Assembly (NCBI GenBank): GCA_946409935.1
Contig: CAMJYG010000009.1
Location: forward strand, 1-53,835
Direction: 5' to 3'
Length of the DNA: 53,835 bases
Origin: an uncultured Clostridium sp.
GTDB taxonomy: Bacteria; Bacillota; Clostridia; TANB77; CAG-508
Positions 32,180-40,942 of the stretch are shown here, one piece after another. The position numbers and the translations under genes were made by a program. Position 1 is the stretch's first letter. Each line of letters opens with the position of its first letter. The notes beneath the pieces were generated by a model, which had not been told where the DNA came from, searched no databases, and saw only the letters and a program-made list of their open reading frames with translations.

Positions 32180-33766
32180 ATGATTTTTAGCAATCAAACA
32201 AATCAAAATAAAACATTTAGTGCTGGAATTTATATAAGGCTCTCTCGTGAAGATGGAGACAAGTTAGAAAGCGAAAGTGTATCAAACCAAAGAGATATTT
32301 TGCAAAGATATGTAAAAGAAAACGGACATATTTTAGTGCAAGAATATGTAGATGATGGATATTCAGGGACTACATTTGAAAGACCAAATTTTAATAAAAT
32401 GATTGAAGATATAGAAAATAAAAAGATAAACATGGTAGTAACGAAAGATTTATCAAGACTGGGAAGAGACTATATAAAAACAGGATATTATATAGAAAAC
32501 TATTTTCCGGAAAAGGGGGTTAGATATGTTTCAATTTTAGATGGAATAGATACATATTTTGATACAACAAATAATGATGTAACACCATTTAAAGCTATTA
32601 TAAACGATATGTATGCAAAAGATATATCTAAAAAAATAAAGGGCGTTTTAAAGGAAAAAGAACTTAAAGGAGAATATTTAGGAAGCTATGCACCGTATGG
32701 GTATAAAAAAAGCAAAACTCAAAAGAATAGGCTTGAGATTGATACTAATGTTTCACATATTGTTGAAAGAATTTTTGAATTATATTCAGCAGGAAACGGT
32801 TTCCAAAGAATATCGACTATTTTGGATAATGATAAAATAGAGCCACCAAGCAAATATTTAAATTTTAGTCATCAAAGAGAAACATGGAATTCTAAAAGTA
32901 TAAGAGCTATGCTTATAAATGAAGTATATATTGGAAATACAGTTCAAAATAAATGTACTTCTATATCATATAAAATAAAAAAGAAAAGGAAAAAAAGTCC
33001 AGAAGAATATATAATAGTAGAAGATACACACGAAGCTATTGTTTCAAAAGAATTATTCTATAAAGTTCAAGAGATAATGAAAGGCAAAAAGAGTTTGTTG
33101 GCTACGAAACATGATTTTTTATTTAAAGGATTGATGTTTTGCCATAATTGTGGAAGAAGGTCTAGAGTGTGTTATAGAAAAAACATAGGTTATATAGATT
33201 GTAGTTTAGCACGAGGAAAAGACAGAAAATGCAAAACTTGTAATTATAACTACAACAAATTTGAAGAAAGAACTTTAAATAAAATTAGAGAAGTATGTTC
33301 TATATATGCAGACAAAAACGAATTAAAAAAGATATATGAAAAATGCAAAAATGATTATGAAAGTCTAATAGATAAAGAAAATAATAATTTGCAAAATATA
33401 CAAAATAGAATAGAGGAAATTTCTAAAAAGATAGATAAGATGTATCTTGATAGTGTAAATGGTGTAATAACAAATGACGACTATTTTAGATATTCAAAAG
33501 GATTTATAGAAGAAAGAGAAAGATTAAAAAAAGAGAAGAAAGAAATTGAAAGTAAAATATCTCTTTTAAAATTTAAACAGGAAAACAATAATGATGATGA
33601 AAATGTACAAAGTATAATAAATGAGTTTATGAAATTTGAAAATCCAAGTAAGAAAGTATTGTATGAATTAATTGATAGAATAGAATTAGATGAATACAAA
33701 AATATATATATTTATTTCAATTTTTCAGAATTAAATATAATTGGAGAACAAGTTGGTAAAATATGA
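32180..33766 (+). CDS. Large serine recombinase (TndX/TnpX type)
   Basis: The 528-residue protein has an N-terminal resolvase domain with the catalytic Ser22 in YIRLSREDG and the helix-rich GRDYIKTGYYIENYFPE. A recombinase domain follows (about residues 160-290, EKELKGEYLGSYAPYGYKK...YIGNTVQNK), then a zinc ribbon at about residues 315-357 (FCHNCGRR...CSLARG...CKTC) and a coiled coil to the end. Such enzymes insert and excise elements at short target cores. It is intact and ends 12 bases from the right junction of the insertion in the peroxiredoxin gene. Confidence 0.95.
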   Translation: MIFSNQTNQNKTFSAGIYIRLSREDGDKLESESVSNQRDILQRYVKENGHILVQEYVDDGYSGTTFERPNFNKMIEDIENKKINMVVTKDLSRLGRDYIKTGYYIENYFPEKGVRYVSILDGIDTYFDTTNNDVTPFKAIINDMYAKDISKKIKGVLKEKELKGEYLGSYAPYGYKKSKTQKNRLEIDTNVSHIVERIFELYSAGNGFQRISTILDNDKIEPPSKYLNFSHQRETWNSKSIRAMLINEVYIGNTVQNKCTSISYKIKKKRKKSPEEYIIVEDTHEAIVSKELFYKVQEIMKGKKSLLATKHDFLFKGLMFCHNCGRRSRVCYRKNIGYIDCSLARGKDRKCKTCNYNYNKFEERTLNKIREVCSIYADKNELKKIYEKCKNDYESLIDKENNNLQNIQNRIEEISKKIDKMYLDSVNGVITNDDYFRYSKGFIEERERLKKEKKEIESKISLLKFKQENNNDDENVQSIINEFMKFENPSKKVLYELIDRIELDEYKNIYIYFNFSELNIIGEQVGKI

Positions 33767-33778
33767 TATGCTTCACAT

Positions 33779-34252
33779 TTAGCATGGGTGTATGATATTT
33801 ATTGCAGAACTGGTATAAAAATATCATTTCCAATTATAGCAGATAGAAATGGACAAATTGCAAGAAAATACGGTATGATATCATCAGATGTGAGTAATAC
33901 TGAAACTGTAAGAAATGTATTTGTTATAGATGATAAAGGAATTATAAGAACAATTTTGATATATCCATTAAATATAGGAAGATTTATTCCAGAAATAATC
34001 AGAATAGTTCAAGCACTTCAAATGGCAGACTGTAGCAAAGGTGCAACAGCAGCAAATTGGATGCCAAATCAACCGGTAATAGTACCAATTCCTAATACTT
34101 TTAATGGATTATTAGAAAGAGTAGAAGACATTAATAAAAATGACAATGGAATAAGTTGGTATTTAAGCTTTAAAGAACCACCTAAAGAATGTATTAATAA
34201 GAAAACAACAGAATGTAATAGATTAAAAAAAAATGAAAATAAAAAAGAATAA
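33779..34252 (+). pseudogene. Peroxiredoxin (Prx6/1-Cys type), 3' part of a split gene
   Basis: After TCACAT the frame reads LAWVYDIYCRTGIKISFPII, ADRNGQIARKYGM, TETVRNVFVIDDKGIIRTILIYPLNIGR and ALQMADCSKGATAANWMPNQP, the C-terminal half of Prx6-type peroxiredoxins with its typical dimer arm. The ATG at 33788 is internal and unlikely to be used. It completes the 5' part at 9842-10093 in frame. The C-terminal tail is longer and more basic than usual (NKKTTECNRLKKNENKKE). Confidence 0.92.
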
Positions 34253-34267
34253 TTTTAAAAAGTATAA

Positions 34268-34298
34268 AAAACTTTAGCCCAAAAGCTAAAGTTTTTTT
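34268..34298 (+). terminator. Intrinsic terminator
   Basis: AAACTTTAGC and GCTAAAGTTT arms around CCAAAA, followed by TTTTG. Confidence 0.8.
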
Positions 34299-34365
34299 GT
34301 TCTACAATAGGAAAGTTATACTGACTTTTCTATTGTAGAACAGGCTACGCCTAAGTTGCACAGAA
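34299..34365. repeat. Dispersed palindromic repeat, family C copy 1
   Basis: TTCTACAATAGGAAAGT pairs with ACTTTTCTATTGTAGAA. A GGCTACGCC hairpin and the shared end CTAAGTTGCACAGAA follow. The copy at 35800-35868 has the same plan, including AATAGGAAAG and GTTGCACAGAA, and also follows a terminator. Confidence 0.7.
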
Positions 34366-34479
34366 TTTTTTCATTTGTTCAAGTTAAAAAAATGAATAGT
34401 AAAAAATTTTTTTCACATAATAATACTATCAAGAAAAATTTCAATTAATCTTGTGCATGAAAGAAAGGAGAGTGAGTTT

Positions 34480-34644
34480 ATGGAAAGTAATCAAAAAATT
34501 AACTGTAAAGTTGCAAGTTGTAGATATCATAATGGAGATGAACAAAAATGTACTTTAGAAGCAATAACTGTAGCTCCAATGCAAAATGTTAAAACAATGA
34601 AAGCAGATGAATCTATGTGTGCAAGTTATAAATATGAACACTAA
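34480..34644 (+). CDS. DUF1540 protein (54 residues)
   Basis: The protein has the DUF1540 cysteine pattern: NCKVASCRYHNGDEQKCTLE, then a conserved ITVAP strand and DESMCASYK. The four cysteines probably bind a metal. Members are common in spore formers and some are sporulation-expressed. ATG 34480 follows GAAAGGAGAG; the upstream in-frame ATG at 34453 lacks a site. It is a single-gene unit between the peroxiredoxin and aldolase genes. Confidence 0.88.
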   Translation: MESNQKINCKVASCRYHNGDEQKCTLEAITVAPMQNVKTMKADESMCASYKYEH

Positions 34645-34805
34645 AATATAATTTATTCTTGACATATTTAAATTTTAGAAATACAATAGCATTAGAAAAA
34701 GTAAATATAAGAAAAAGGAAAAAATAAAAAAATTTGAAATATAATGTATTTGCTTCTTTTATCTTATATAGGCCTTTAATTAAAGAGAGAAAGGAAGGAA
34801 TTATT

Positions 34806-35735
34806 ATGTTAGTAACGACAAAGGAAATGTTTGAAAAATCAATGAAAGAAGGATATGCGATAGGAGCATTTAATGTTAACAATATGGAAATTATACAAGC
34901 AATTGTTGATGCAGCAGCAGAAGCTAAATCTCCTGTAATATTACAGGCATCATCTAGTGCTATAAAATATGCAAGAATAAATTATTTAATGAAAATGGTA
35001 CAAGCAGCAGTCGAGGAACATCCAGAAGTTCCAATAGCAATACATTTAGACCATGGACCAGACTTTGAAACAGCAAAAATGTGTATAGATAACGGATTTA
35101 CATCTGTTATGATAGATGGTTCTAAATATGATTTTGAGGAAAATGTAGCTTTAACTAAAAAAGTTGTAAATTATGCTCATAGCAAAGGGGTTGTTGTTGA
35201 AGCAGAACTTGGAAAATTAGCTGGAATTGAAGATGATGTAAACGTAGCTAGTTCAGATGCTATGTATACAGATCCTGCTCAAGCACAAGAGTTTGTAGAA
35301 AGAACAGGATGTGATTCATTAGCAATTGCAATAGGTACAAGTCATGGAGCTTATAAATTTAAAGGTGAAGCAAAATTGAGATTTGATATTTTAAAAGAAA
35401 TAAAAGAAAGAATACCAAATACTCCAATAGTATTGCATGGAGCTTCAACTGTAATTCCAGAATTAGTAGAAATGTGTAATAAATATGGAGGAAATATTCC
35501 AGGTGCAAAAGGTGTTCCAGACGAAATTTTACATGAGGCAAGTGTTTCAGGAGTATCAAAAATAAATGTAGATACTGATTTACGTTTAGCAATGACAGCA
35601 GGAATTAGAAAAGTATTTACAGAAGAACCAGATGCTTTTGATCCAAGAAAATATTTAAAACCTGCAAGAGAATTAATAAAAGAAACTGTAAAGCATAAAA
35701 TGACAGATGTTTTTGGCTCAAGCAATAAAATATAA
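34806..35735 (+). CDS. fba: Class II fructose-bisphosphate aldolase
   Basis: The 309-residue enzyme splits fructose 1,6-bisphosphate in glycolysis using zinc. It has GAFNVNNMEIIQAI at the start, the HLDHG zinc motif at about residues 81-85, EAELGKLAGIEDDV, the AIGTSHGAYKFKG block and LHGAS near residue 210, and NVDTDLRLAMT. The ATG at 34806 follows AGAAAGGAAGG. A terminator follows directly (35758-35790). It is intact and chromosomal. Confidence 0.96.
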   Translation: MLVTTKEMFEKSMKEGYAIGAFNVNNMEIIQAIVDAAAEAKSPVILQASSSAIKYARINYLMKMVQAAVEEHPEVPIAIHLDHGPDFETAKMCIDNGFTSVMIDGSKYDFEENVALTKKVVNYAHSKGVVVEAELGKLAGIEDDVNVASSDAMYTDPAQAQEFVERTGCDSLAIAIGTSHGAYKFKGEAKLRFDILKEIKERIPNTPIVLHGASTVIPELVEMCNKYGGNIPGAKGVPDEILHEASVSGVSKINVDTDLRLAMTAGIRKVFTEEPDAFDPRKYLKPARELIKETVKHKMTDVFGSSNKI

Positions 35736-35757
35736 TAATAGTGGCTGATAAAAAATA

Positions 35758-35795
35758 GTTAAAATTTAAAGTTTTTCTAGCTTTAAATTTTAACT
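35758..35795 (+). terminator. Intrinsic terminator of the aldolase gene
   Basis: AAAATTTAAAG and CTTTAAATTTT arms around TTTTTCTAG, followed by an AACTATTTTT run. Confidence 0.7.
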
Positions 35796-35799
35796 ATTT

Positions 35800-35868
35800 T
35801 TATATAATAGGAAAGTCATCCTTTCCTATTATATAAAAAGGGCTTCGCCCTAAGCGTTGCACAGAAAT
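35800..35868. repeat. Dispersed palindromic repeat, family C copy 2
   Basis: TATATAATAGGAAAG pairs with CTTTCCTATTATATA. A GGGC-TTCG-CCC hairpin and AAGCGTTGCACAGAAATTTT follow, matching the plan of 34299-34365. Confidence 0.7.
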
Positions 35869-35891
35869 TTTCTGACGAAAATTTCGCGCTA

Positions 35892-35992
35892 GAACAAATT
35901 TACGGAAAGCTTTACTATTTGTAATTTTTTGCTAATTAGAATTTATAGTTTAAAATAACATACTACAAATTTATTAGCTTTCCGATTTGTTC
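35892..35992. other. Long inverted repeat behind smpB
   Basis: GAACAAATTTACGGAAAGCT (35892-35911) is complementary to AGCTTTCCGATTTGTTC (35976-35992) apart from a small gap. The loop is about 65 bases. It lies just past the smpB stop codon and could act as a terminator or be a decayed repeat. Confidence 0.55.
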
Positions 35993-35996
35993 ATTA

Positions 35997-36452
35997 TTAA
36001 TATTGTTTGTTTTTTAAATTAATAGCAATTTGTCTTTGAGCATCTTTTTTAGCTAAATCTTGACGTTTGTCATATAGTTTTTTACCTTTTCCAATTCCCA
36101 ATTCTACTTTAACTAAACTTCCTTTGAAATAAAGGCTAATTGGAACTAAGCTATAACCTTTTTGTTTAGTTAATCCTATTAATTTATTAATTTCTTTTTT
36201 ATTTAGAAGAAGTTTTCTATCGCGCAAAGGATCCTTATTAAAAATATTTCCGTGTTCATAAGGGCTAATATGCATACCACAAATGAAAACTTCTGAATTT
36301 TTTATGTAAGCATAGCTATCCTTTAAATTTATTTTGCCACTTCTTATGGATTTTATTTCTGTACCATAAAGCACAATTCCAGTCTCAATTTTATCTTCAA
36401 TGTTATAATTGTGGTAAGCTGTTGGATTTTTTGAAATTAGTTTAGTGTTCAT
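35997..36452 (-). CDS. smpB: SsrA-binding protein SmpB
   Basis: The 151-residue protein binds tmRNA and brings it to stalled ribosomes for trans-translation. It shows [45 protein letters not shown] sequence, [24 protein letters not shown] and the C-terminal [20 protein letters not shown] tail that inserts into the mRNA channel. Length and motifs are normal. The tmRNA gene is not in the window. Confidence 0.97.
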   Translation of the reverse strand: MNTKLISKNPTAYHNYNIEDKIETGIVLYGTEIKSIRSGKINLKDSYAYIKNSEVFICGMHISPYEHGNIFNKDPLRDRKLLLNKKEINKLIGLTKQKGYSLVPISLYFKGSLVKVELGIGKGKKLYDKRQDLAKKDAQRQIAINLKNKQY

Positions 36453-36545
36453 AAATATATTGATTCCTTTCTCATATATCTAAAAAAATTATAACATAAA
36501 ATTTTTGATTACAAAAGATAAAATATACAAAAATATAAAAAAATA

Positions 36546-36652
36546 GTTACAGTTCAGCTTGAACGAGCATTTTTGAAAATTTTTTTATTTATAATGAGCT
36601 AATAGCAAATAATAATTAAAAATTAGGTTGACAGCATTGACTGAACTGTAAC
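36546..36652. repeat. Dispersed palindromic repeat, family B copy
   Basis: The ends GTTACAGTTCAG and CTGAACTGTAAC are perfect inverted repeats. The interior contains AGGTTGACAGCATTGA, also seen in degenerate form near 41875. Confidence 0.7.
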
Positions 36653-36714
36653 ATTTTAGTTAAAACATAATAAGAACTTATCTTGGAATAATTTTTAGTG
36701 AACAGTTTTAATAA

Positions 36715-37200
36715 TTAATCTCTATTGTCATAATTATTAGAAGAACGAGTTTGTGTACTATAATACCAAACTAATGCAACAATTGCAATACCGGCAATTC
36801 CTAATATAAGCCATGTCCATGCAGTAGAATTCATTCCCATAAATGTATTATCTGTTGTGGCAGTTCTTGTAGCGGTATAATTATTTGTAGTTCCAGCCAT
36901 AGAAGTCATATTGGATTCTCTGTTATTATTGTTATTATTATCACCTGTTGTATTGTCTATGTTACCATTGTTCATCATATCATTGGAAACATTATTAGCT
37001 CCATTTTCTAAATTAGATGTAGCATTTCTAGTAGCATTTGAAACTCCTTGAACAGCTCCTTCCACAGCATTTTCAGCACCACCAACTACATTACGAACAC
37101 CATTTGCAGCATCTTGTAACATATTATTTGCAAAAGAAACATTAAAAGAAAAAATAGCTATAATAAGAATAGCACTACACATTAATAATTTTTTGTACAT
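36715..37200 (-). CDS. Secreted Asn/Thr-rich protein with a C-terminal membrane anchor
   Basis: The 161-residue protein has a signal peptide (residues 1-25, ending SFANN) and a helical stretch of AVEGAVQGVSNATRNA type. A low-complexity Asn-rich linker with a run of N residues follows, then a membrane span near residues 130-148 followed by polar residues. There is no LPxTG. It resembles the neighbour at 37363 in design. It is probably exposed on the cell surface. The family is not recognised. Confidence 0.7.
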   Translation of the reverse strand: MYKKLLMCSAILIIAIFSFNVSFANNMLQDAANGVRNVVGGAENAVEGAVQGVSNATRNATSNLENGANNVSNDMMNNGNIDNTTGDNNNNNNRESNMTSMAGTTNNYTATRTATTDNTFMGMNSTAWTWLILGIAGIAIVALVWYYSTQTRSSNNYDNRD

Positions 37201-37362
37201 GAAAATATCCTCCTATTTTAATATTAAAATATATAGTTTTCATAAAAATGAAAATTAATACTTATACATATTATTAAGAAAAATAGGACAAAATATACAT
37301 AAAAAAAGAAAATCTCTATAATTTTTAATAAATTGAAAATTACAAAGATTTCTAAAACAAAT

Positions 37363-37716
37363 TTATCTTTTTAGTCTAATCAAAATTGCTATAGCTAATA
37401 ATATTAAAAGAATGCCAATAACAATTAATAAAATTGTTAAAATATTAGTTAATCCTAATTCGGATTCAGGCATAGAATTTATATTACTTACATTATAAGA
37501 GCTTGAAGTATTTGAAGTATTATTATCACTTTTGTTTAAATTTCTTGCTTCAGCACTATTTTCATTACTATTAGTATTGCTGCTATTAGTAGAATTTGCT
37601 GTATTTTGATTTGTAGTATTTTCTGTAAGATTTAAATCTACGGCATAGCAGATATTTGAAATACATAAAAGAGTGATTACTACAAATATGAAAAATAATT
37701 TTAATAGTTTTGGCAT
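37363..37716 (-). CDS. Secreted Asn/Ser-rich protein with a C-terminal membrane anchor
   Basis: The 117-residue protein has a signal peptide (residues 1-25), a Thr/Asn/Ser-rich middle and a C-terminal hydrophobic helix (about residues 90-113) ending RLKR, which would hold it in the membrane with the positive end inside. A GGGAGGAA site precedes the ATG. It is similar in layout to the protein at 36715. No catalytic motif is seen and the function is unknown. Confidence 0.7.
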   Translation of the reverse strand: MPKLLKLFFIFVVITLLCISNICYAVDLNLTENTTNQNTANSTNSSNTNSNENSAEARNLNKSDNNTSNTSSSYNVSNINSMPESELGLTNILTILLIVIGILLILLAIAILIRLKR

Positions 37717-37779
37717 TTACAATTCCTCCCATTAATTAAAATACTTGGTATAATGATATCATAAAAGTCTATATAATGT

Positions 37780-38292
37780 CTAGCAATTATTTAAAAATTT
37801 TTTTTGAACATATAATTTATTAGCAAAAGATTGAACCACATTTCTCAAAATATATTGTTCTTGAGTAAGTGAGGCGTCTTTAATATAGTTACTGCATGTA
37901 AAAACTATTTTTACAGCTTCTTCAAGTTCAGTACAGAATTTATTATAAGCCTGCTCGGGATGAGAAGTTTTTATGGCTAAATCAAGTAATTTTTTTATTT
38001 CTCCTATACTATAAACTTGTTTTAATATAAAAACTACAAATAAGTAAGCAATATGTTCTTTGCTATATTTTTTATTAATAGGAGGTTTTATAATATTATG
38101 TTTTACATAGTTATTAATCATTGTTTTTGTTATAAGTTTATCCTCTTTATCATTATCGCTCTTTATATATTCAGATAAATTATTTTCTAATAAACAAACC
38201 ACTTGGTCAATATATAAATCTATATTAGGTAATTCATTCCATCTGGGTAAATGAAATTGTTCAATTAAATTAATATCAATATTATCATTCAT
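37780..38292 (-). CDS. DUF1836 protein
   Basis: The 170-residue protein has the DUF1836 pattern: FHLPRWNELPNIDLYIDQVV near the start, ITKTMINNYVKHNIIKPPINKKYSKEHIAYLFVVFILK (a winged-helix, MerR-like segment at about residues 54-92) and a C-terminal helical half. Such proteins are thought to be DNA-binding regulators or accessory proteins in Firmicutes. A GAAAGGA site precedes the ATG. It is intact. Confidence 0.85.
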   Translation of the reverse strand: MNDNIDINLIEQFHLPRWNELPNIDLYIDQVVCLLENNLSEYIKSDNDKEDKLITKTMINNYVKHNIIKPPINKKYSKEHIAYLFVVFILKQVYSIGEIKKLLDLAIKTSHPEQAYNKFCTELEEAVKIVFTCSNYIKDASLTQEQYILRNVVQSFANKLYVQKKFLNNC

Positions 38293-38331
38293 TTAAAAAT
38301 TTCGTCCTTTCAATAATATGTTACAATTATG

Positions 38332-38397
38332 GTTACTAGTAAGCCTTAAAATTCCGTTGTCCTGCTTAACCGTGATTAGTTATGGATGACCAGTAAC
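38332..38397. repeat. Dispersed palindromic repeat, family B copy (inverted orientation)
   Basis: The ends are GTTACTAGTAAG and ACCAGTAAC. The interior has TTGTCCTGCTTAACCGTGAT followed by TAGTTAT, the exact complement of a stretch in the copies at 40766 and 53385. Confidence 0.8.
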
Positions 38398-38506
38398 ATA
38401 AATATAATAACATTTTTAAAATAGTTAGTCAATCACTTGACTAGATATTAATTATGTGGTAATTTAGTAAAGGATACTAGATATGTGAAAGGAATGAAAT
38501 TTTTTA

Positions 38507-40225
38507 ATGGAAAAGGAAAAATATTTTGAAGCAACAGAATTTGAAGATATAAAAGGAATAATATATAATTCAGCAAAAATATATGCAAATAATACGGCAT
38601 TTATATTAAAACACAAAAATGAAAAAGAAATAAGTTATGAAAATATTACATATAAAAAATTTCTAGAAGATATTAATGCCTTTGGAACAAAATTATATGA
38701 TTTAGGATATAAAAATAAAAGAGTTGCAATAGTTGGAAGAAATAGATATGAATGGGTCCTATCTCATTTAACTAATTTATTAGGTGGAATGGTTTCTATA
38801 CCACTAGATAAAGAACTGCAAGTAGATGAATTAGAGAGCTGTTTGTTTAGAAGTAAAGCTGATGTAGTAATATTTGACGAAAAGTATAAAGAAAATATAG
38901 AGCAAATTAAAGAAAATGGTAAAACAAATTTAAAAGAATATATTTGTATGAGTAAAATAGAAAATTATAAAGATATAAGAACAATTATGGAAGAAGGCAG
39001 AGAACTTGTAAATAGTGGAAATACAAGTTATATAGATGCAAAAATAGATTCTTATAAGATGAATATTTTATTATTTACTTCTGGCACAACATCGAAATCA
39101 AAAGCGGTAATGTTATCCCAAAGTAATATTGCATCAAATGTATATGCTATGCAATTAGTAGAGAAATTTTATGAAACAGATGTTAATTTAGCATTTTTGC
39201 CATTACATCACATTTTTGGCTCAACTGCAATGATTGTAATGCTTTCTAGAGGGCTTGCAACAGCTTTCCCAGATGGATTAAGATATGTAGCACAAAATTT
39301 AAAAGAATATAAGGTATCTGTGTTTGTAGGAGTTCCTTTGTTATTAGAAGCAATATATAAAAAAGTACAAGATGGTATTGAGAAAAAAGGAAAAACAAAA
39401 GCTGTTAGTTTCGCTATAAAATTGAGCAATTTGCTAATGAAATTACACATAGACATTAGAAGAAAATTGTTTAAAGATATAATTAATGAATTAGGTGGAG
39501 GTATGAGATTTATCATATCAGGGGGAGCTCCATTAGATAAAAAAGTTTCTAGATTCTTTAATGAAATAGGAATAGATTTGGTTCAAGGGTATGGCTTAAC
39601 AGAGACAGCACCAGTAATAGCTGCAGAAAATGATAGAAAAGTAAAATATGGTTCTATTGGTGTTCCTATGGTTAATGTTGATGTAGAATTTGAAAATATA
39701 GACGAAAATGGAATAGGAGAATTAAAAGTTAAAGGTCCAAATGTAATGATTGGATATTATGAGAATCAAGAAGAAACAAATAATGTTTTAAAAGAAGGAT
39801 GGTTTTATACGGGAGATTTAGGTTATAAAGATAAAGAGGGTTATTTATTTATTACTGGAAGAAAAAAGGATATGATAGTACTAAAAAATGGTAAAAAGGT
39901 ATTCCCAGAAGAGATTGAATTAATAGTTAATAATTTAGAGCTTGTGCAGGAATCTTTAGTTTATGGAATACCAGATGAAGTAGATAAAAATGATATTAAA
40001 CTAGCTGTTAAAGTTGTGTATAATAAAGAAAAAGTAGATGAAAAATATCCTAGTATTTCAAAAGAAGAATTAGAAAAAATTATTTGGCAGCAAATTAAAG
40101 ATATTAATAAAACATTTCCAACTTATAAATATATTAAAAGCATGGTGTTGACAGATAAAGAATTAATAAAAACTACAACTAAAAAAATAAAAAGAAATGA
40201 AGAAATAAAGACATTGATTTCATAA
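38507..40225 (+). CDS. Long-chain acyl-CoA synthetase (AMP-binding)
   Basis: The 572-residue protein activates fatty acids with ATP and CoA. It has the AMP-binding P-loop FTSGTTSKSKAVMLS (about residues 190-204), LPLHHIFGS, ISGGAPLDK, the adenylate motif GYGLTETAPVI (about 360-370), YTGDLGYKDKEGY and the hinge GRKKDMIVLKNGKKVFPEEIE. Length and motifs fit FadD-type enzymes. It stands alone, with a terminator hairpin overlapping its stop codon. Confidence 0.94.
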   Translation: MEKEKYFEATEFEDIKGIIYNSAKIYANNTAFILKHKNEKEISYENITYKKFLEDINAFGTKLYDLGYKNKRVAIVGRNRYEWVLSHLTNLLGGMVSIPLDKELQVDELESCLFRSKADVVIFDEKYKENIEQIKENGKTNLKEYICMSKIENYKDIRTIMEEGRELVNSGNTSYIDAKIDSYKMNILLFTSGTTSKSKAVMLSQSNIASNVYAMQLVEKFYETDVNLAFLPLHHIFGSTAMIVMLSRGLATAFPDGLRYVAQNLKEYKVSVFVGVPLLLEAIYKKVQDGIEKKGKTKAVSFAIKLSNLLMKLHIDIRRKLFKDIINELGGGMRFIISGGAPLDKKVSRFFNEIGIDLVQGYGLTETAPVIAAENDRKVKYGSIGVPMVNVDVEFENIDENGIGELKVKGPNVMIGYYENQEETNNVLKEGWFYTGDLGYKDKEGYLFITGRKKDMIVLKNGKKVFPEEIELIVNNLELVQESLVYGIPDEVDKNDIKLAVKVVYNKEKVDEKYPSISKEELEKIIWQQIKDINKTFPTYKYIKSMVLTDKELIKTTTKKIKRNEEIKTLIS

Positions 40226-40243
40226 GAAATCAATGTCTTTTGA
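40208..40243 (+). terminator. Intrinsic terminator overlapping the end of the acyl-CoA synthetase gene
   Basis: AGACATTGATTT and AAATCAATGTCT arms enclose the stop codon region, followed by TTTT. Confidence 0.8.
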
Positions 40244-40308
40244 ATAAGTGTATAAAATGCTAATATATTTTGTGAAATTATATAAAAATTCTTTTACGTG
40301 AGCTTATA

Positions 40309-40662
40309 CTATTCTATTTCCGTTATTTTTAAATTAAACTTATCTTCAAATACCTTTTTCTTTGCGATATATTCCTTTGTTTTAAAGCCTTTAACATCTA
40401 TTACTTCTGTTGAATTATCTTTATTAAAAATAATAAAATCAGCTTTATATTTAAGACCGGGTGCTAAAATAAAGGTGGGTTGTAAACAAAATCCGTTTAT
40501 TTCATTGCTTTGTAATCGCAATTTTAATTCACAATAATAATCTGCTTCTTTTTGACTATCAAATGTATGACCATCTATAGAAACTTTATTTGCTCTATAT
40601 TTGCTTTTTCGTATATTTCCATTTGTAAAATTTTTGTAATCTTCTATGCTCCAGTGTTCCAT
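40309..40662 (-). CDS. DUF1064 protein (phage-type nuclease-like)
   Basis: The 117-residue protein carries the DUF1064 pattern: KSKYRANKVSIDGHTFDSQKEADYY, a QPTFIL strand, YKADFIIF and TEVIDVKGFKTKEYIAKKKVFE. The DSQKEA, YKADF and DVKG residues match a PD-(D/E)xK-like nuclease core. It is usual in prophages, yet there is no other phage gene here, so it is probably a domesticated or leftover gene. An AAAGGAG site precedes the ATG. Confidence 0.9.
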   Translation of the reverse strand: MEHWSIEDYKNFTNGNIRKSKYRANKVSIDGHTFDSQKEADYYCELKLRLQSNEINGFCLQPTFILAPGLKYKADFIIFNKDNSTEVIDVKGFKTKEYIAKKKVFEDKFNLKITEIE

Positions 40663-40765
40663 TGTTATTTTCTCCTTTGATTTTTCATGATACAGGTATT
40701 ATATGTTAAAATAAATCATTTTGCAATATATATCAAGATTTAAGTTTCGGTATTTTCGGGAAAAA

Positions 40766-40835
40766 GTTACTACTCAGCCATTTATAACTAATCACGGTTA
40801 AGCAGGACAAGAAAACTTTAAAGCTGAGTAGTAAC
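40766..40835. repeat. Dispersed palindromic repeat, family B copy
   Basis: The ends are GTTACTACTCAG and CTGAGTAGTAAC. The interior has TAACTAATCACGGTTAAGCA followed by GGACAA, exactly as in 53533-53562 and, inverted, in 38332-38397. Confidence 0.85.
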
Positions 40836-40875
40836 GGAAAAAATGCTTTAAATAAGCAGAAGTGAAATTACCCTG

Positions 40876-40904
40876 TTGACAAACATAACTATGTCTTATA
40901 AAAT
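40876..40904 (+). promoter_or_regulatory. Sigma-A type promoter of the rRNA methyltransferase gene
   Basis: TTGACA (40876-40881), a 17-base spacer and TAAAAT (40899-40904), 39 bases before ATG 40943. Confidence 0.85.
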
Positions 40905-40942
40905 ATAGTATGTAAACCAAAAGAAGGGAATGAAACTAATAA

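Noticed and set aside
33788..34252. Independent gene starting at ATG 33788
   Set aside because: It has no ribosome binding site and begins inside conserved peroxiredoxin sequence. It is the 3' part of the split gene.
40298..40537. Plus-strand frame of 79 codons over the DUF1064 gene
   Set aside because: It is antisense to a recognisable domain and lacks a ribosome binding site.
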